DNA of 64,000 bases from Mucilaginibacter sp. (GCA_028288025.1 JAQBOM010000013.1:124001-188000), one strand, 5' to 3'; counted from the first letter of the stretch, positions 8,846 to 18,345 are shown. The notes: generated by a model from the letters alone, not told the origin. Translations and numbers: made by a program.

Positions 8846-10834
8846 CTATTTCACCTTCAATGTATTATTTTTCCTGTTCATATCAGGCAACGCCGCATCC
8901 GGGTCAACCGTTACGGTCTCAGCGTCTGTTGTTGTGGGAATAGTAAAAGTTGCCGACCTGTTTTGCAGCCAGGTTTCAACCGGCAAATACATCCGCTGTT
9001 TTTTGCCATTTTTTAGAACCACCTCTACGGTAAAAGGCATCGCCATTTGCTCCATGTTAACTACCGTAACCTGTATGCCTTTTTTAGGATTGTTATTCAC
9101 ATAACGGGCATCGGTCAATACCAGGTCGAGCTTGTAGTTATTGTAGAACCAGCCTTTCCAGAACCACGATAAATCTTCGCCGGCCCCGTTATCCATCGAC
9201 CTGAAAAAGTCATTCGGCTGGGGATGTTTAAATGCCCACGAATGGATGTAATTTTTAAAAGCGTAATCAAACCGGTTTTTACCTAAAATCTGCTCACGCA
9301 ATAAAACCAGTCCAAAAGCCGGCTTAAAATAAACAACCGGATGCCGGTACTTTTCAGGTATGGCGTCGGCAGCCGTCATAATAACGGGCGCGTTGGGGTC
9401 ATTAATAATCGGAACGATCTCATCAGCTGGATTTCCTTTTCCGGGTGCATATTCGCCATCGCGTTTCGGCGCGTATTCGCCGTGGTTAAATGCATCGGCG
9501 GCGTATATATCAATAAACGTGTTAAAGCCCTCGTCCATCCAGCCAAAGCGTCGCTCGTCGCTGCCTACAATCATCGGGAACCAGTTGTGCCCGATCTCGT
9601 GTGCCGTTACCCAGTACAACTCGCCGCCTTTATCGGTAATGCCATCGAACACAATGCCCGGGTATTCCATACCGCCTGCAATACCGGCTTCGTTAACCGC
9701 GACAGGGTAGGGGTAAACAAACCACTTTTCGGAAAAATATTCGATAGACTTTTTTAAATATTCGGTAGCTCTGCCCCATGCATCATTCCCCGCGCTCTCA
9801 ACGGGATAAACCGACATAGCCAGGGATTTTTTACCGCCCGGCAAATTAACCCGGGCCGCATCCCATATATAGGCTTTAGATGCGCCAAAGGCCACGTCGC
9901 GTGTATTCAGCATTTTAAAATGCCAGGTAAGCACGCCTTTTTGAGCAGGCCGCGAGGACGGATCAGTTACTTCCGCGGCACTTCTTATCATAATCGTCTT
10001 GTCGCTGTTGCGGGCCGCGTTTAGCCGTTCGATCTGTTTGGCTGTTAATACCTCTTTTGGGTTCATCAATTCGCCCGATCCGGCCACGATCATATCGGCC
10101 GGAACGGTGACTTTATAGTCAATATCACCGTATTCCAGGTAAAATTCGCCTGCGCCTAAAAATGGTAATGTATCCCAGCCGCGACTGTCATCGTACACGC
10201 ACAGCCGCGGAAACCATTGGGCTATTTCGTATATCTTACCGTTTTTGGTGTCGACATAATCGGTACGGTTGCCAAAGCTGCCGGGGATGGTGTATTTATA
10301 GTGTATGATGAGGTCGATGCTGCCTTTATTTGGCAAGATAGGTTTAGGGAGGCGTATCTGCATACGCGTATCGGTAATGGTATAATCGACTTTTTGTACG
10401 ACATCGCCATGATCTACGGCCACCGATTCGATCTGGTAACCAGTTGTATGCTGATCAGGGCCTGGAGAAAACCCCGTAACAAAATTTGAACGGGCATCTT
10501 TTTTATAGGTATTCTGATCCAGTTGCAGCCATAAATATTTCAATGCATCCGGGCTGTTGTTTATATAGTGGATTTTTTCAGTACAGGTTAGGGTTTTTGC
10601 CGTCGTATCAATTTTAGCATCCAAATTATAATCAACATGATTTTGCCAGTATTTAATTCCCGGCTCGCCGTTAGCCGCATGCATTTCGTTCCCATGTTCA
10701 CTATAAAATAATGGTGAGAATAGTTCCGAAGGCTGATAATTAGAGGTAAGCGTATCGTTTGACCGCTTGCGTTGCGCATGGGCAGAAATAATTATAAAAA
10801 GAAGAAAACTAAGGCCGGCAAATTTTAATTTCAT
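8846..10834 (-). CDS. M1 family zinc metallopeptidase (exported)
   Basis: Gluzincin aminopeptidase-type enzyme, 662 residues from the chosen start. I use the ATG at 10834 because it opens a good signal peptide ([21 protein letters not shown]); an earlier in-frame ATG would add ten residues ahead of it. The zinc site is [10 protein letters not shown] (HExxH, around residue 410) with the third ligand in [11 protein letters not shown], and the substrate-binding GGMEYPG motif lies upstream, all in the canonical order. The C-terminal ~100 residues form a beta domain. Likely a periplasmic or surface peptidase. It is not linked to other peptidase genes. Confidence 0.93.
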   Translation of the reverse strand: MKLKFAGLSFLLFIIISAHAQRKRSNDTLTSNYQPSELFSPLFYSEHGNEMHAANGEPGIKYWQNHVDYNLDAKIDTTAKTLTCTEKIHYINNSPDALKYLWLQLDQNTYKKDARSNFVTGFSPGPDQHTTGYQIESVAVDHGDVVQKVDYTITDTRMQIRLPKPILPNKGSIDLIIHYKYTIPGSFGNRTDYVDTKNGKIYEIAQWFPRLCVYDDSRGWDTLPFLGAGEFYLEYGDIDYKVTVPADMIVAGSGELMNPKEVLTAKQIERLNAARNSDKTIMIRSAAEVTDPSSRPAQKGVLTWHFKMLNTRDVAFGASKAYIWDAARVNLPGGKKSLAMSVYPVESAGNDAWGRATEYLKKSIEYFSEKWFVYPYPVAVNEAGIAGGMEYPGIVFDGITDKGGELYWVTAHEIGHNWFPMIVGSDERRFGWMDEGFNTFIDIYAADAFNHGEYAPKRDGEYAPGKGNPADEIVPIINDPNAPVIMTAADAIPEKYRHPVVYFKPAFGLVLLREQILGKNRFDYAFKNYIHSWAFKHPQPNDFFRSMDNGAGEDLSWFWKGWFYNNYKLDLVLTDARYVNNNPKKGIQVTVVNMEQMAMPFTVEVVLKNGKKQRMYLPVETWLQNRSATFTIPTTTDAETVTVDPDAALPDMNRKNNTLKVK

Positions 10835-10913
10835 GGGATATTCAATAAGGTGAGCAATATACAAACGTTGAATAAGAAGTTAATAGAAAGAATTTCTAAC
10901 TGGCCCCAATTTT

Positions 10914-10966
10914 CAAATCCGACCCCGATAGCTATCGGGTCGAAAATCCGAAATCCGAAATATCCG
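10914..10966. repeat. Iterated-word element (AATCCGAAATCCGAAAT family)
   Basis: A near-palindromic core at 10921-10941 (GACCCCGATAGC pairing with its complement, one bulge) is followed by tandem ATCCGAAATCCGAAAT words that run to the stop codon of the Ppx/GppA gene at 10967. The same words occur at 17.6 and 25.1-25.2 kb. Confidence 0.6.
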
Positions 10967-11893
10967 TTAACCCAGCATTTCCGCTAACACCCCTTCTTTC
11001 AACGAATTGGTCGACATCAAAACCTGGCTTATTCCCAGCTTTTGCATAACGAACCGGGTCAATATCGAGGCCGTTACGATCATGTCAACACGTATGGGGA
11101 TAATGCCTTTTGTTTCGACGCGGTCGTGGTGTGACGAAAGGATAAGCTTTTCGATCACTACCAACAGGTCGCCCTTATCAAAAGAATAATTTATTGTCTG
11201 TTTCAAATCGAACAGCCCTCCCTTATTGAATTCTATCACCTGCGCGTAGGTCTCAAACACGCCGGATGAGCCGATCATGTTTTCAATTTTAAAACCCGCG
11301 CATGCCGCGAAAAGATCTTTTAAGTTCGATTCCAGGTAAAGATTCAGCGCAATGATCGATGGGGGAGGAATGGGGTCGACCAGGTGAAATTTATCCATTA
11401 GCCGGGCGGCGCCTATCTCGAAGCTATGTTTCCATTTGATCTCGTCCTTATTGCAAATGATAAATTCAACGCTACCGCCGCCGATGTCGACGATCAGGCT
11501 GTTTTTGCCGGATAAGCATCCTGCGATTTTTATTCCCTTGTAAATGTATTCCGCTTCTTTATCGCCGTCAATCGTTTCAATGGCAATGCCGGTCAGCGAT
11601 TTAACTTTATTAATAAAATCGGACCCATTTGCGGCGTTGCGCAGGGCCGAGGTGGCTATCGCTTTTACTTTTTCAACTGAATTGCCCGAAATGAGTTCAT
11701 TGAATTTCAGCATCGTATTAATGCCACGCTCAAATGCTTCGGCTTGTATAAATCCCTGGTTTATGCCGCCTTCGCCCAACTTAACCGGTATTTGTTCGTG
11801 TACAATTTCGGTATATCCGGCGGGCGTACCTTCGGCGATCAGTAAATGAAAAGTATTTGTCCCCAGGTCAATAACAGCTGCGCGACTGCCCAT
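10967..11893 (-). CDS. Ppx/GppA family exopolyphosphatase / guanosine-pentaphosphatase
   Basis: An ASKHA-fold phosphatase of 308 residues that either degrades inorganic polyphosphate from its ends or removes a phosphate from pppGpp. Key motifs: AAVIDLGTNTFHLLIAE at the N-terminus (phosphate 1), the Ala-Thr-Ser-Ala-Leu-Arg segment near residue 75, LIVDIGGGSVEFII (phosphate 2) and the acidic DGDKEAEYIYKG. It lacks the C-terminal HD-like domain of long Ppx proteins, so the two activities cannot be told apart. Convergent in theme with the CYTH/CHAD pair at 47.6-48.9 kb. Confidence 0.9.
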   Translation of the reverse strand: MGSRAAVIDLGTNTFHLLIAEGTPAGYTEIVHEQIPVKLGEGGINQGFIQAEAFERGINTMLKFNELISGNSVEKVKAIATSALRNAANGSDFINKVKSLTGIAIETIDGDKEAEYIYKGIKIAGCLSGKNSLIVDIGGGSVEFIICNKDEIKWKHSFEIGAARLMDKFHLVDPIPPPSIIALNLYLESNLKDLFAACAGFKIENMIGSSGVFETYAQVIEFNKGGLFDLKQTINYSFDKGDLLVVIEKLILSSHHDRVETKGIIPIRVDMIVTASILTRFVMQKLGISQVLMSTNSLKEGVLAEMLG

Positions 11894-11946
11894 AGAAATT
11901 CAGTTGGTAATCCGGCTTGAATATCCTAAATAAATCTGAAATCGAA

Positions 11947-13197
11947 TTACTCTTTATAAAAGAACCATTTAGCCAATTCCTTGTAGCTTGCCTTTTTGCC
12001 GTACATTAAAACACCAACCCGGTAAATACGGGCAGCCACATACGTAGTAAACACAAAGCCAATAACCATCAGCGACATGGAAAGGGCCAATTGCCAACCC
12101 GGTACGCCAAAAGGGATACGCACCATCATAGCTACCGGTGCTGTGAACGGGATAATTGAAAGCCAGACAGCCAAAGGACTATTAGGCGCCTGGAACAAAA
12201 TAGAAACAGACAATATGTAAGTAAATAACAATGGAAGCGTAATGGGAAACATAAATTGCTGTGTTTCGGTTTCACTATCCACCGCCGAGCCAACTGCAGC
12301 GAACAGGGCGCTGTATAACAGATACCCGGTTAAAAAATAGAAAATGAAAATACCCATAATGTGGCCGAAGGGGATGGTTTTTAAAATGGCAAGAAATCCC
12401 ATGACACCACCTTGCGGCGCTGAAAACGCCGCTCCCGCAATTTTTGTCGCTATATACGAGAGGATGATCCATGCGGCAAATTGGGTAAGGCCGACCAGCC
12501 CGACGCCGATGATCTTGCCGAGCATTAACTGGAACGGCTTTACAGATGATATGATCACCTCAATAATACGGCTGGTCTTCTCTTCAATCACCCCCCGCAT
12601 TACCTGCGCACCATAAATAAACAGCGAAATATAAATTAAAATAGCACAGGCGATCCCAACACCAACCGCTGCGCCAACATTAGCTTTTTTATCCCCGGTA
12701 TCGGTTACTTCTATCGGGTTAAGGGAAATGTCACTTTTTATGGAACGAAGCACCGCGGTATCGATATGATGCTTTATCATGCCATCACTTACCGCAATGG
12801 TATTCATCTGTCTTTCTATTTCTCCGGAGAGCGCAAACTCCGGTTTCTTTTTGGCGTAAATTTGAACAGCATCCTTTGTTTTATAATTTGCCGGTATTTG
12901 CAGCGCGGAAAGATTTTCATCGTTTTTCGCTTCCTGTTTAACAGCATTAAGGGATTGTTTAGTGGTTTCAAAATGTATATTTTTTGCATCGTGAAACTTT
13001 CCTGCAAAAACCCCGCTTTCATCCAGTACCTTAATAACCTGCGGGGTACTCAACTGGCCACTGTTCTTGGCCACCAAAGCAATAACTGCCGACATCACAA
13101 AGATCAGTGACGGCACAACGAAAATCATGATAAGAAATGATTTCTTTCTTACGCGTGTAAAATATTCCCGCTGTATAATGAGTAAAACTTTGTTCAT
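11947..13197 (-). CDS. ABC transporter permease, ABC-2/NatB type
   Basis: A 416-residue membrane subunit. One N-terminal helix follows the cytoplasmic REYFTRVRKKSFLIM segment, then a large extracytoplasmic domain (~45-185), then five to six helices. The loop GVIEEKTSRIIEVIISSVKPFQLMLGKIIG is the hallmark of NatB/ABC-2 exporters. The ATPase gene ends 3 bases upstream, so the two form one transporter. Family members export sodium ions or antimicrobial compounds; the substrate here is not known. Confidence 0.9.
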   Translation of the reverse strand: MNKVLLIIQREYFTRVRKKSFLIMIFVVPSLIFVMSAVIALVAKNSGQLSTPQVIKVLDESGVFAGKFHDAKNIHFETTKQSLNAVKQEAKNDENLSALQIPANYKTKDAVQIYAKKKPEFALSGEIERQMNTIAVSDGMIKHHIDTAVLRSIKSDISLNPIEVTDTGDKKANVGAAVGVGIACAILIYISLFIYGAQVMRGVIEEKTSRIIEVIISSVKPFQLMLGKIIGVGLVGLTQFAAWIILSYIATKIAGAAFSAPQGGVMGFLAILKTIPFGHIMGIFIFYFLTGYLLYSALFAAVGSAVDSETETQQFMFPITLPLLFTYILSVSILFQAPNSPLAVWLSIIPFTAPVAMMVRIPFGVPGWQLALSMSLMVIGFVFTTYVAARIYRVGVLMYGKKASYKELAKWFFYKE

Positions 13198-13200
13198 GGC

Positions 13201-14109
13201 TTATGCAATTTTGTTTACCTGTTCAATAAAAATTTCGTTCATACTGGGTATTACTTCCTGTAGCATATTGATATGCACTTTGGGTATCATGTATTTTAAA
13301 ACATCATTTGAAGTAATATTCTCGTTTAATTTTATCCGCACCGTAAAACAGTTGTCCGCACTGCCGATCTCGTCGAGCAGGTGAAAAGGCTGCGACCCGT
13401 CCATGTCTATTTTATCACCTGAGTATTCAACCAGGTAAACATTATTGCGGTAGGAATTTTTGATGTCTTTTATTTTGCCGTCGAGTATTTTCTTCGAACG
13501 GTCAAGCAATGCTATTGCGTCACAAAGCTGCTCAACTGATTCCATGCGGTGGGTCGAAAACAGGATGGTGGCGCCTTTACGGTTTAATTCAAGTATCTCA
13601 TCTTTTATCACTTCGGCATTCACCGGGTCGAAACCGCTGAAGGGCTCGTCAAGGATGATCAGGTCGGGCTCGTGCAATACGGTTGCCACAAACTGCGCTT
13701 TCTGCTGCATACCTTTTGACAGTTCTTCAATTTTTAATTTCCACCAGGTTTGCATGCCCAGTTTCTCGAACCAAACCTTTAACCGTTTGATCGCTTCATC
13801 CCGGCTCAAGCCCTTTAAACGCGCCAGGTATATCATTTGCTCGCCGATCTCCATTTTTTTATAAAGGCCGCGCTCCTCCGGTAAATAGCCGATGCGCTCA
13901 ATGTGCGACTGGTTGAGTTTTTCGCCATTAAAATAAACTTCGCCCGAATCGGGTGCGGTAATTTGGTTTACAATGCGGATAAGCGAAGTTTTGCCGGCGC
14001 CATTTGGCCCCAAAAGGCCAAATATTTGTCCGCGCTCAACTTCCAAACTTACGCCGCTTAAGGCAGTGTGCCCGGCGTATTGCTTTACAATATTGCGGAT
14101 GCTTAGCAT
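13201..14109 (-). CDS. ABC transporter ATP-binding protein, NatA type
   Basis: A 302-residue ATPase with Walker A GPNGAGKT (residues 34-41), Q-loop region IGYLPEERGLY, signature ELSKGMQQKAQF (LSKGM, common in this subfamily), Walker B LIILDEPFSGFDPVN and H-loop FSTHRME. The C-terminal ~80 residues (from about 220) form the extra domain typical of NatA/ABC-2 ATPases. First gene of the NatA-NatB operon; the permease follows 3 bases later. Confidence 0.93.
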   Translation of the reverse strand: MLSIRNIVKQYAGHTALSGVSLEVERGQIFGLLGPNGAGKTSLIRIVNQITAPDSGEVYFNGEKLNQSHIERIGYLPEERGLYKKMEIGEQMIYLARLKGLSRDEAIKRLKVWFEKLGMQTWWKLKIEELSKGMQQKAQFVATVLHEPDLIILDEPFSGFDPVNAEVIKDEILELNRKGATILFSTHRMESVEQLCDAIALLDRSKKILDGKIKDIKNSYRNNVYLVEYSGDKIDMDGSQPFHLLDEIGSADNCFTVRIKLNENITSNDVLKYMIPKVHINMLQEVIPSMNEIFIEQVNKIA

Positions 14110-14426
14110 AGGATAAGGTTTGTTCAGTTAACAGATTTTTGAATTAGATAAACCGGATTGCTTAAAGTTACACATATATGCAATAAGCACAAGGTTTAAG
14201 CATAAAGCTTTTGTAAACCCGTTCTGTGTAACTTAAATTTAGTTGCGCGGAGAATGCGCAATATAAGATCGGACTGTATCATTTGTGAAAGAGATACAGT
14301 TGATACAAGAGATACAGCTGATACACTAACAAAATGTTGTCACCGCTTTTATAATATTTCCTAAGTTGCCTGTGAGGACACAGACAGCGAGGAGAAGCGG
14401 TACTTTATTAAATTGTATATTTAAAA
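14110..14426. other. Intergenic region between divergent natA-type and nucleoside hydrolase genes
   Basis: About 317 bases without a gene. It must hold two divergent promoters. The visible features are an 18-base tandem repeat at 14291-14326 and a TATATTTA sequence at 14416-14423, three bases before the nucleoside hydrolase ATG (one mismatch to TAnnTTTG). Nothing else is recognised. Confidence 0.5.
14291..14326. repeat. 18-base tandem repeat, two copies
   Basis: GAGATACAGTTGATACAA (14291-14308) is followed directly by a copy differing at two positions (14309-14326). It lies 100 bases upstream of the nucleoside hydrolase gene. It could be a slippage product or a pair of regulator sites. Confidence 0.6.
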
Positions 14427-15422
14427 ATGCTTTTAAAAAACCTGATATTTCTGGTGACCCTTTGTTTTGCGACAACTGCTTTTGCTCAGCAATCGGCAAA
14501 GCCTGTCCCTATGATTTTTGACAGCGATATGGGCCCGGATTATGACGACGTAGGCGCCATTGCTATTTTGCATGCTTTCGCAGATAAAGGCGAGGCGAAG
14601 ATCCTGGCAACAATGGCCAGCACAAAATACGAGGGCGTGGCAGGTATTTTAAATGTATTCAATACATATTTTAACCGGCCGGATATCCCGGTTGGCGTGC
14701 CAAAAGGCTACGCGCTTGAGCTGCGCGACTGGCAGCATTGGACGGATACATTACTCGCAAAATATCCGCATAAAATTAAAACCAACGATGAGGCGCAGGA
14801 TGCGGTTAAGCTGTACCGCAAAATTCTTGCGGCGCAGCCGGATCATAGCGTCACCATCGTCACCGTCGGTTTTCTCACCAATCTTTCTAATTTGTTAAAC
14901 ACCGGTGCGGACGGCTATTCTTCCCTTACGGGAATAGAACTGATAAAAAGGAAAGTAAAATTAATGGTTTGCATGGTCGGCAAATTCCCGTCAGGGTTTG
15001 AGTTTAACGTGATGAAGGATGCTGCGGCCTCACAAAATGTGTATGGACACTGGCCTACACCGGTCATTCTAAGCGGCTTCGAGATCGGTGAGAAAATAAA
15101 AGCAGGCTTACCGCTTATTCATAACAACGCTATTAAAAACGACCCGGTAAAAGATGCCTTCCGTATTGCCATCCCAATGGCTAAAGAAGATTCCTTAGGC
15201 CGGAAAAGCTGGGACGAAACGGCGGTGCTGGTTGCGATAAAAGGCTATTCGAACTGGTATACCCTGCACAAAGGCCGGATGTTAGTAGCCGATAATGGCA
15301 GCAATACCTGGGACGATAATGGAACGGGGCAAGCATATCTCATTGAAAAAGAGAATTATAGAAAAGTTCAGGAACTGATCAATTTGCTGATCATGCATCA
15401 GCCGGTTGGAAAAAATGATTAG
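14427..15422 (+). CDS. Exported inosine-uridine preferring nucleoside hydrolase family protein
   Basis: Nucleoside N-ribohydrolase family protein of 331 residues with a signal peptide (MLLKNLIFLVTLCFATTAFAQ), so probably periplasmic. The calcium-binding signature appears as IFDSDMGPDYDDVGAIAIL, with the Asp cluster conserved and a one-residue shift from the usual DTDxGxDDA. The C-terminal WDETAVLVAI provides the last metal-binding Asp. Predicted to split the N-glycosidic bond of nucleosides, probably for scavenging. Its TAG stop is embedded in a word-array repeat (GATTAGAGGG). Convergent with dnaJ. Confidence 0.88.
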   Translation: MLLKNLIFLVTLCFATTAFAQQSAKPVPMIFDSDMGPDYDDVGAIAILHAFADKGEAKILATMASTKYEGVAGILNVFNTYFNRPDIPVGVPKGYALELRDWQHWTDTLLAKYPHKIKTNDEAQDAVKLYRKILAAQPDHSVTIVTVGFLTNLSNLLNTGADGYSSLTGIELIKRKVKLMVCMVGKFPSGFEFNVMKDAAASQNVYGHWPTPVILSGFEIGEKIKAGLPLIHNNAIKNDPVKDAFRIAIPMAKEDSLGRKSWDETAVLVAIKGYSNWYTLHKGRMLVADNGSNTWDDNGTGQAYLIEKENYRKVQELINLLIMHQPVGKND

Positions 15423-15609
15423 AGGGTAGAGATTAGAGGTTAGGTGTGTTATTTGCTGGTTTTGTTTTACCTCAACCCTCAATGCTGGGCTCGCAGTTTC
15501 GTTTATTGCCGTAACAGAAGTATATAAATAAGATGAATTATTTAAGCAAAAAGCCCAAAATCCGAACGACTTTGGGCTTAATCTCTAATCTCCAGTCTCT
15601 AATCACTTC
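15420..15609. repeat. Iterated-word hairpin (CTCTAATCTCTAACC family) between convergent genes
   Basis: The left arm (15420-15445, words GATTAGAGGTTAG) begins inside the stop codon of the nucleoside hydrolase gene; the right arm (15580-15606, words CTCTAATCTCCAG) ends next to the dnaJ stop codon. The arms are largely complementary. A separate perfect hairpin sits between them at 15551-15579. Confidence 0.65.
15547..15579 (-). terminator. Rho-independent terminator of dnaJ
   Basis: A 9-base perfect stem (AAGCCCAAA at 15551-15559 with 15571-15579, 11-base loop) is followed on the minus strand by a run of T residues (the A-run at 15547-15550 on the plus strand). It lies 30 bases past the dnaJ stop codon. 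Confidence 0.75.
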
Positions 15610-16770
15610 CTACTCAAAATATTCCTTCATGCGTTCGAAAAAGCTTTTCTCGTTTTTACCCGGATTTGGTTTGAAATTGGGTGAGCTTTGCAGTTTTTCC
15701 AGCAGCTCGCGCTCTTCATGACTAAGGGCCTTGGGTGTCCAGATATTGATATGTATCAGTTGATCGCCGCGGTGATAGGAGTTTACTTCGGGTACACCTT
15801 TACTCTTCAGGCGTAATATTTTGCCGCCCTGTGTTCCGGGATCGATCTTTATTTTAACCTTGCCGTCAATGGTCGGCACTTCAACGCTGGTGCCTAAAGC
15901 AGCATCAACAAAATTGACGTGCAGGTCGTATATCACGTTATTGCCGTCGCGTTTCAACGTCTCGTGCGGGATCTCCTCGATAAGGATGATCAGGTCGCCC
16001 GGTACACCACCGCGCGGGGCAGCGTTGCCCTTGCCGCTCATGCTTAGCTGCATTCCTTCGCTTACACCGGCAGGAATGTTAATACTTATTGTTTCTTCGC
16101 CGCGCACCACGCCATCGCCATGACAAACGGTACATTTTGATAAAATGGTTGAGCCTTCGCCATTACAGGTAGGGCAGGTGCTGGTGGTTTGCATCTGGCC
16201 TAATATAGTATTTGTTACCCTGCGTACCGCGCCCGATCCACCGCAGGTTTTACAGGTTTGGAATGACGACCTGTCCTTCGCACCAGTGCCATCGCAGGTA
16301 TTACAAAGTATCTGCTTGTTTACTTTTATCTTTTTCTCGGCGCCGTTGGCTATCTCTTCAAGCGTTAACCTGACTTTGATGCGCAGGTTGCTTCCTTTCA
16401 CCCGGCGCGCGCCGCCGCCGCTCTGGCGTCCGCCGCCGAAAAACCCTTCGAACGGGCTGCCGCCGCCAAATATGTCGCCGAACTGGCTGAATATGTCATC
16501 CATATTCATGCCACCGCCGCCATAGCCGCCGCCGTTAGCGGAATGCGCGTTGGCAGCATGGCCGAATTGGTCGTACCGCTGGCGTTTATCCGCGTTGCTT
16601 AAAACTTCATATGCTTCCGCAGCTTCCTTAAATTTTTCTTCAGCTGCTTTATCACCCTGGTTTTTATCCGGGTGATATTTAATGGCCATCTTACGATAAG
16701 CTTTCTTTATCTCATCAGCATCCGCACCTTTCGCTACGCCCAGTATGTCGTAGTAATCTCTTTTAGCCAT
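15610..16770 (-). CDS. dnaJ: Chaperone protein DnaJ (Hsp40)
   Basis: Co-chaperone that stimulates DnaK ATP hydrolysis and delivers unfolded clients. The 386 residues show all type I domains in order: J-domain (1-70) with the HPD motif in KYHPDKNQG, a Gly-rich linker (~75-130), four CxxCxGxG zinc repeats ([32 protein letters not shown]), and the C-terminal substrate-binding and dimerisation domains. It lies downstream of grpE, separated by a 97-base gap that contains a perfect 20-bp inverted repeat. dnaK is not in the window. Confidence 0.98.
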   Translation of the reverse strand: MAKRDYYDILGVAKGADADEIKKAYRKMAIKYHPDKNQGDKAAEEKFKEAAEAYEVLSNADKRQRYDQFGHAANAHSANGGGYGGGGMNMDDIFSQFGDIFGGGSPFEGFFGGGRQSGGGARRVKGSNLRIKVRLTLEEIANGAEKKIKVNKQILCNTCDGTGAKDRSSFQTCKTCGGSGAVRRVTNTILGQMQTTSTCPTCNGEGSTILSKCTVCHGDGVVRGEETISINIPAGVSEGMQLSMSGKGNAAPRGGVPGDLIILIEEIPHETLKRDGNNVIYDLHVNFVDAALGTSVEVPTIDGKVKIKIDPGTQGGKILRLKSKGVPEVNSYHRGDQLIHINIWTPKALSHEERELLEKLQSSPNFKPNPGKNEKSFFERMKEYFE

Positions 16771-16784
16771 GTTTTATTATTGTT

Positions 16785-16867
16785 GAATTGGTGAATTAGT
16801 GATTTAGTGAATTTTATTATTCACCAGCCAATCACTAATTCACCAATTCAGTAATTCACTAATTAAC
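16785..16867. repeat. Iterated-word hairpin (AATTCACCAATTCAC family)
   Basis: A perfect 20-bp inverted repeat (16785-16804 with 16830-16849) made of the words GTGAATTAGTGATT and their complement. The right side continues with further copies (CAGTAATTCACTAATT) to within one base of the grpE stop codon. It fills the grpE-dnaJ gap, so it could uncouple dnaJ from grpE expression by termination or RNA processing. Confidence 0.75.
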
Positions 16868-17452
16868 TTACGCTCCTACAATTACTTTTGCAAAACGCGC
16901 AACTTTGTCATTAAGAAAATAACCTTTTTCCATTTCATCAACTACCTTGCCTTTTGACTCTTCGTTGGGGGCAGGTATATTGGTGACGGCTTCATGCAAT
17001 TCTGGATCAAATGGTTTCCCGATGGATTCCATTTCCTTTAACCCCTTTTGCGTAAGTGTATTTTTTAATTTTTGCTGGATCAGCTCAACACCTTCTTTAA
17101 CAGGGGTAAGGTCCGTTGCATTCTGCATCGACCGCAAAGCCCTGTCGAAATCATCCAGTACCGGGAGTAAAGACACGATCAAGTCCTTTCCTTCCATTTT
17201 CCGTGCTTCTTCCCGCTCTTTAATCGTACGCCTTCTAAAGTTATCAAATTCAGCGTATAAACGTAAATATTTGTCGTTGGCAAGCTGTAATTCCTCTTTT
17301 AGCATGTCAACAGCCGAGGTCGCATTTTCAGCGGCCTGCTGATCTGCTTCCTGCCCGTCACCAGGTAAGGAATCATTTATTTCTTCGTTTAAAACACCTG
17401 TTTCTTCCGGATCCTCTTTCTTTTTTTTCTTCAGCATATCATTAAAATTCAT
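16868..17452 (-). CDS. grpE: Nucleotide exchange factor GrpE
   Basis: Releases ADP from DnaK so the chaperone cycle can restart; cytoplasmic homodimer. The ATG at 17452 is preferred because it is followed by MNFNDMLKKKKKEDPEE, and the only upstream alternative is a TTG. The 194-residue protein has an acidic N-terminus, a long coiled coil (LQLANDKYLRLYAEFDNFRRRTIKERE) and the C-terminal beta domain with GKPFDPELHEAVTNIP and ARFAKVIV, the GrpE signature. Followed by dnaJ. Palindromes upstream at 17496-17542 may carry its regulation. Confidence 0.96.
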   Translation of the reverse strand: MNFNDMLKKKKKEDPEETGVLNEEINDSLPGDGQEADQQAAENATSAVDMLKEELQLANDKYLRLYAEFDNFRRRTIKEREEARKMEGKDLIVSLLPVLDDFDRALRSMQNATDLTPVKEGVELIQQKLKNTLTQKGLKEMESIGKPFDPELHEAVTNIPAPNEESKGKVVDEMEKGYFLNDKVARFAKVIVGA

Positions 17453-17495
17453 AGCTAATAGTGCCAATCAAGTATCCTGCCATCGATTTAAATCC

Positions 17496-17542
17496 GACAA
17501 GCTGTCAGCGCTTTTTATTATTTACGTAAAATGTGGCACATT
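17496..17542. promoter_or_regulatory. Cluster of palindromes upstream of grpE
   Basis: Three small dyads lie 44-90 bases before the grpE ATG: GACA-AGC-TGTC (17496-17506), TTTACGTAAA (17521-17530) and AATGTG-G-CACATT (17530-17542). None matches the CIRCE element of HrcA. They are candidates for stress-regulated operators of the grpE-dnaJ unit. Confidence 0.35.
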
Positions 17543-17575
17543 CTGTGATAGTAGTGGCAGGTTCAATGTCCATTC

Positions 17576-17657
17576 AAAAAAATCCGAAATTGAAACGGCG
17601 TAGCCCTCTTGAGCACCTTTAAAAACAATCAACAGCGAAAACATCCGACATCCGAAA
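17576..17657. repeat. Iterated-word element (AATCCGAAAT family)
   Basis: Words AAATCCGAAATTGAAA (17579-17594) and CATCCGACATCCGAAAT (17642-17658) flank a 45-base spacer. The second set contains the TGA stop of the FtsE-like gene in the word TCCGAAATCA. The arms here are in the same orientation, so no strong hairpin forms. Confidence 0.5.
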
Positions 17658-18341
17658 TCAAGAGATCTTCACGTCCTCCAATACTTTTCCATTCTCACAT
17701 TTAATAATGCGTGAGGGAAAGGTGCGGATAATATGATAATCGTGCGTTGCGATCAGCACGGCGGTGCCCGATTGGCTGATCTGTTTAAGCAGCATTACAA
17801 TTTCTTCGGATGTATCGGGATCAAGGTTGCCCGTTGGCTCATCTGCGAGGATGATCTCAGGATCATTTAACAACGCCCTGGCTATTACAACACGCTGCTG
17901 TTCACCGCCTGAAAGCTCGTGGGGCATTTTTTTAAGCTTCGAGCGCAGCCCGACTTTCTCAAGGACGTCAAGTATCCGGTCACTTATTAATTTTTTATCT
18001 GTCCAGCCGGTCGCACGTACTACGAACTGCAGGTTTTGTTCTACCGACCGGTCGGTCAATAGCTGGAAATCCTGGAAAACAATACCCAGCTTGCGCCGCA
18101 GAAAAGGAATATCGCTGGTTTTTAAATGATTCAGGTCGTAGCCGCAGGCATGTCCGGCACCGGTGGATATGGGTAGATCGCCATAAATAACCTTTAACAG
18201 GCTGCTTTTGCCCGACCCGGTTTGACCTATGCACCAAACAAAATCGCCTTTATCAACATGCAGGTTAACATTTGACAACACCAGGTGCGCCTGCTGAAAA
18301 ATATCAACGTTTTGTAGCTTTATAATGGAATTTCCAATCAT
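17658..18341 (-). CDS. FtsE-like ABC transporter ATP-binding protein
   Basis: A 227-residue ATPase closest in style to FtsE, which with FtsX couples cell division to peptidoglycan hydrolases. Walker A GQTGSGKS is at residues 39-46, the Q-loop in IVFQDFQLL, the signature [15 protein letters not shown], Walker B IILADEPTGNLDPDTSEEI and the H-loop IATHDYHII. The PTGNLDP context is shared by FtsE, LolD and MacB ATPases, so the assignment to FtsE is probable rather than certain. No FtsX-like permease is adjacent. A small conserved-looking gene ends 4 bases upstream and is likely co-transcribed. Confidence 0.8.
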   Translation of the reverse strand: MIGNSIIKLQNVDIFQQAHLVLSNVNLHVDKGDFVWCIGQTGSGKSSLLKVIYGDLPISTGAGHACGYDLNHLKTSDIPFLRRKLGIVFQDFQLLTDRSVEQNLQFVVRATGWTDKKLISDRILDVLEKVGLRSKLKKMPHELSGGEQQRVVIARALLNDPEIILADEPTGNLDPDTSEEIVMLLKQISQSGTAVLIATHDYHIIRTFPSRIIKCENGKVLEDVKIS

Positions 18342-18345
18342 GTGT

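Noticed and set aside
9341..9757. A 138-residue ORF on the plus strand opposite the M1 peptidase
   Set aside because: It lies wholly inside a strongly supported gene on the other strand and shows no family features; it follows from that gene's codon composition.
16145..16525. A 126-residue ORF on the plus strand opposite dnaJ
   Set aside because: It is antisense to the zinc-repeat and Gly-rich regions of dnaJ, and its Pro/Ser-rich composition is the expected mirror of Gly-rich codons.
17530..17560. A sigma-54-like TGGCAC sequence upstream of grpE
   Set aside because: The matching GC element at -12 is missing and the orientation is away from grpE; the bases are better explained by the AATGTG-G-CACATT dyad.
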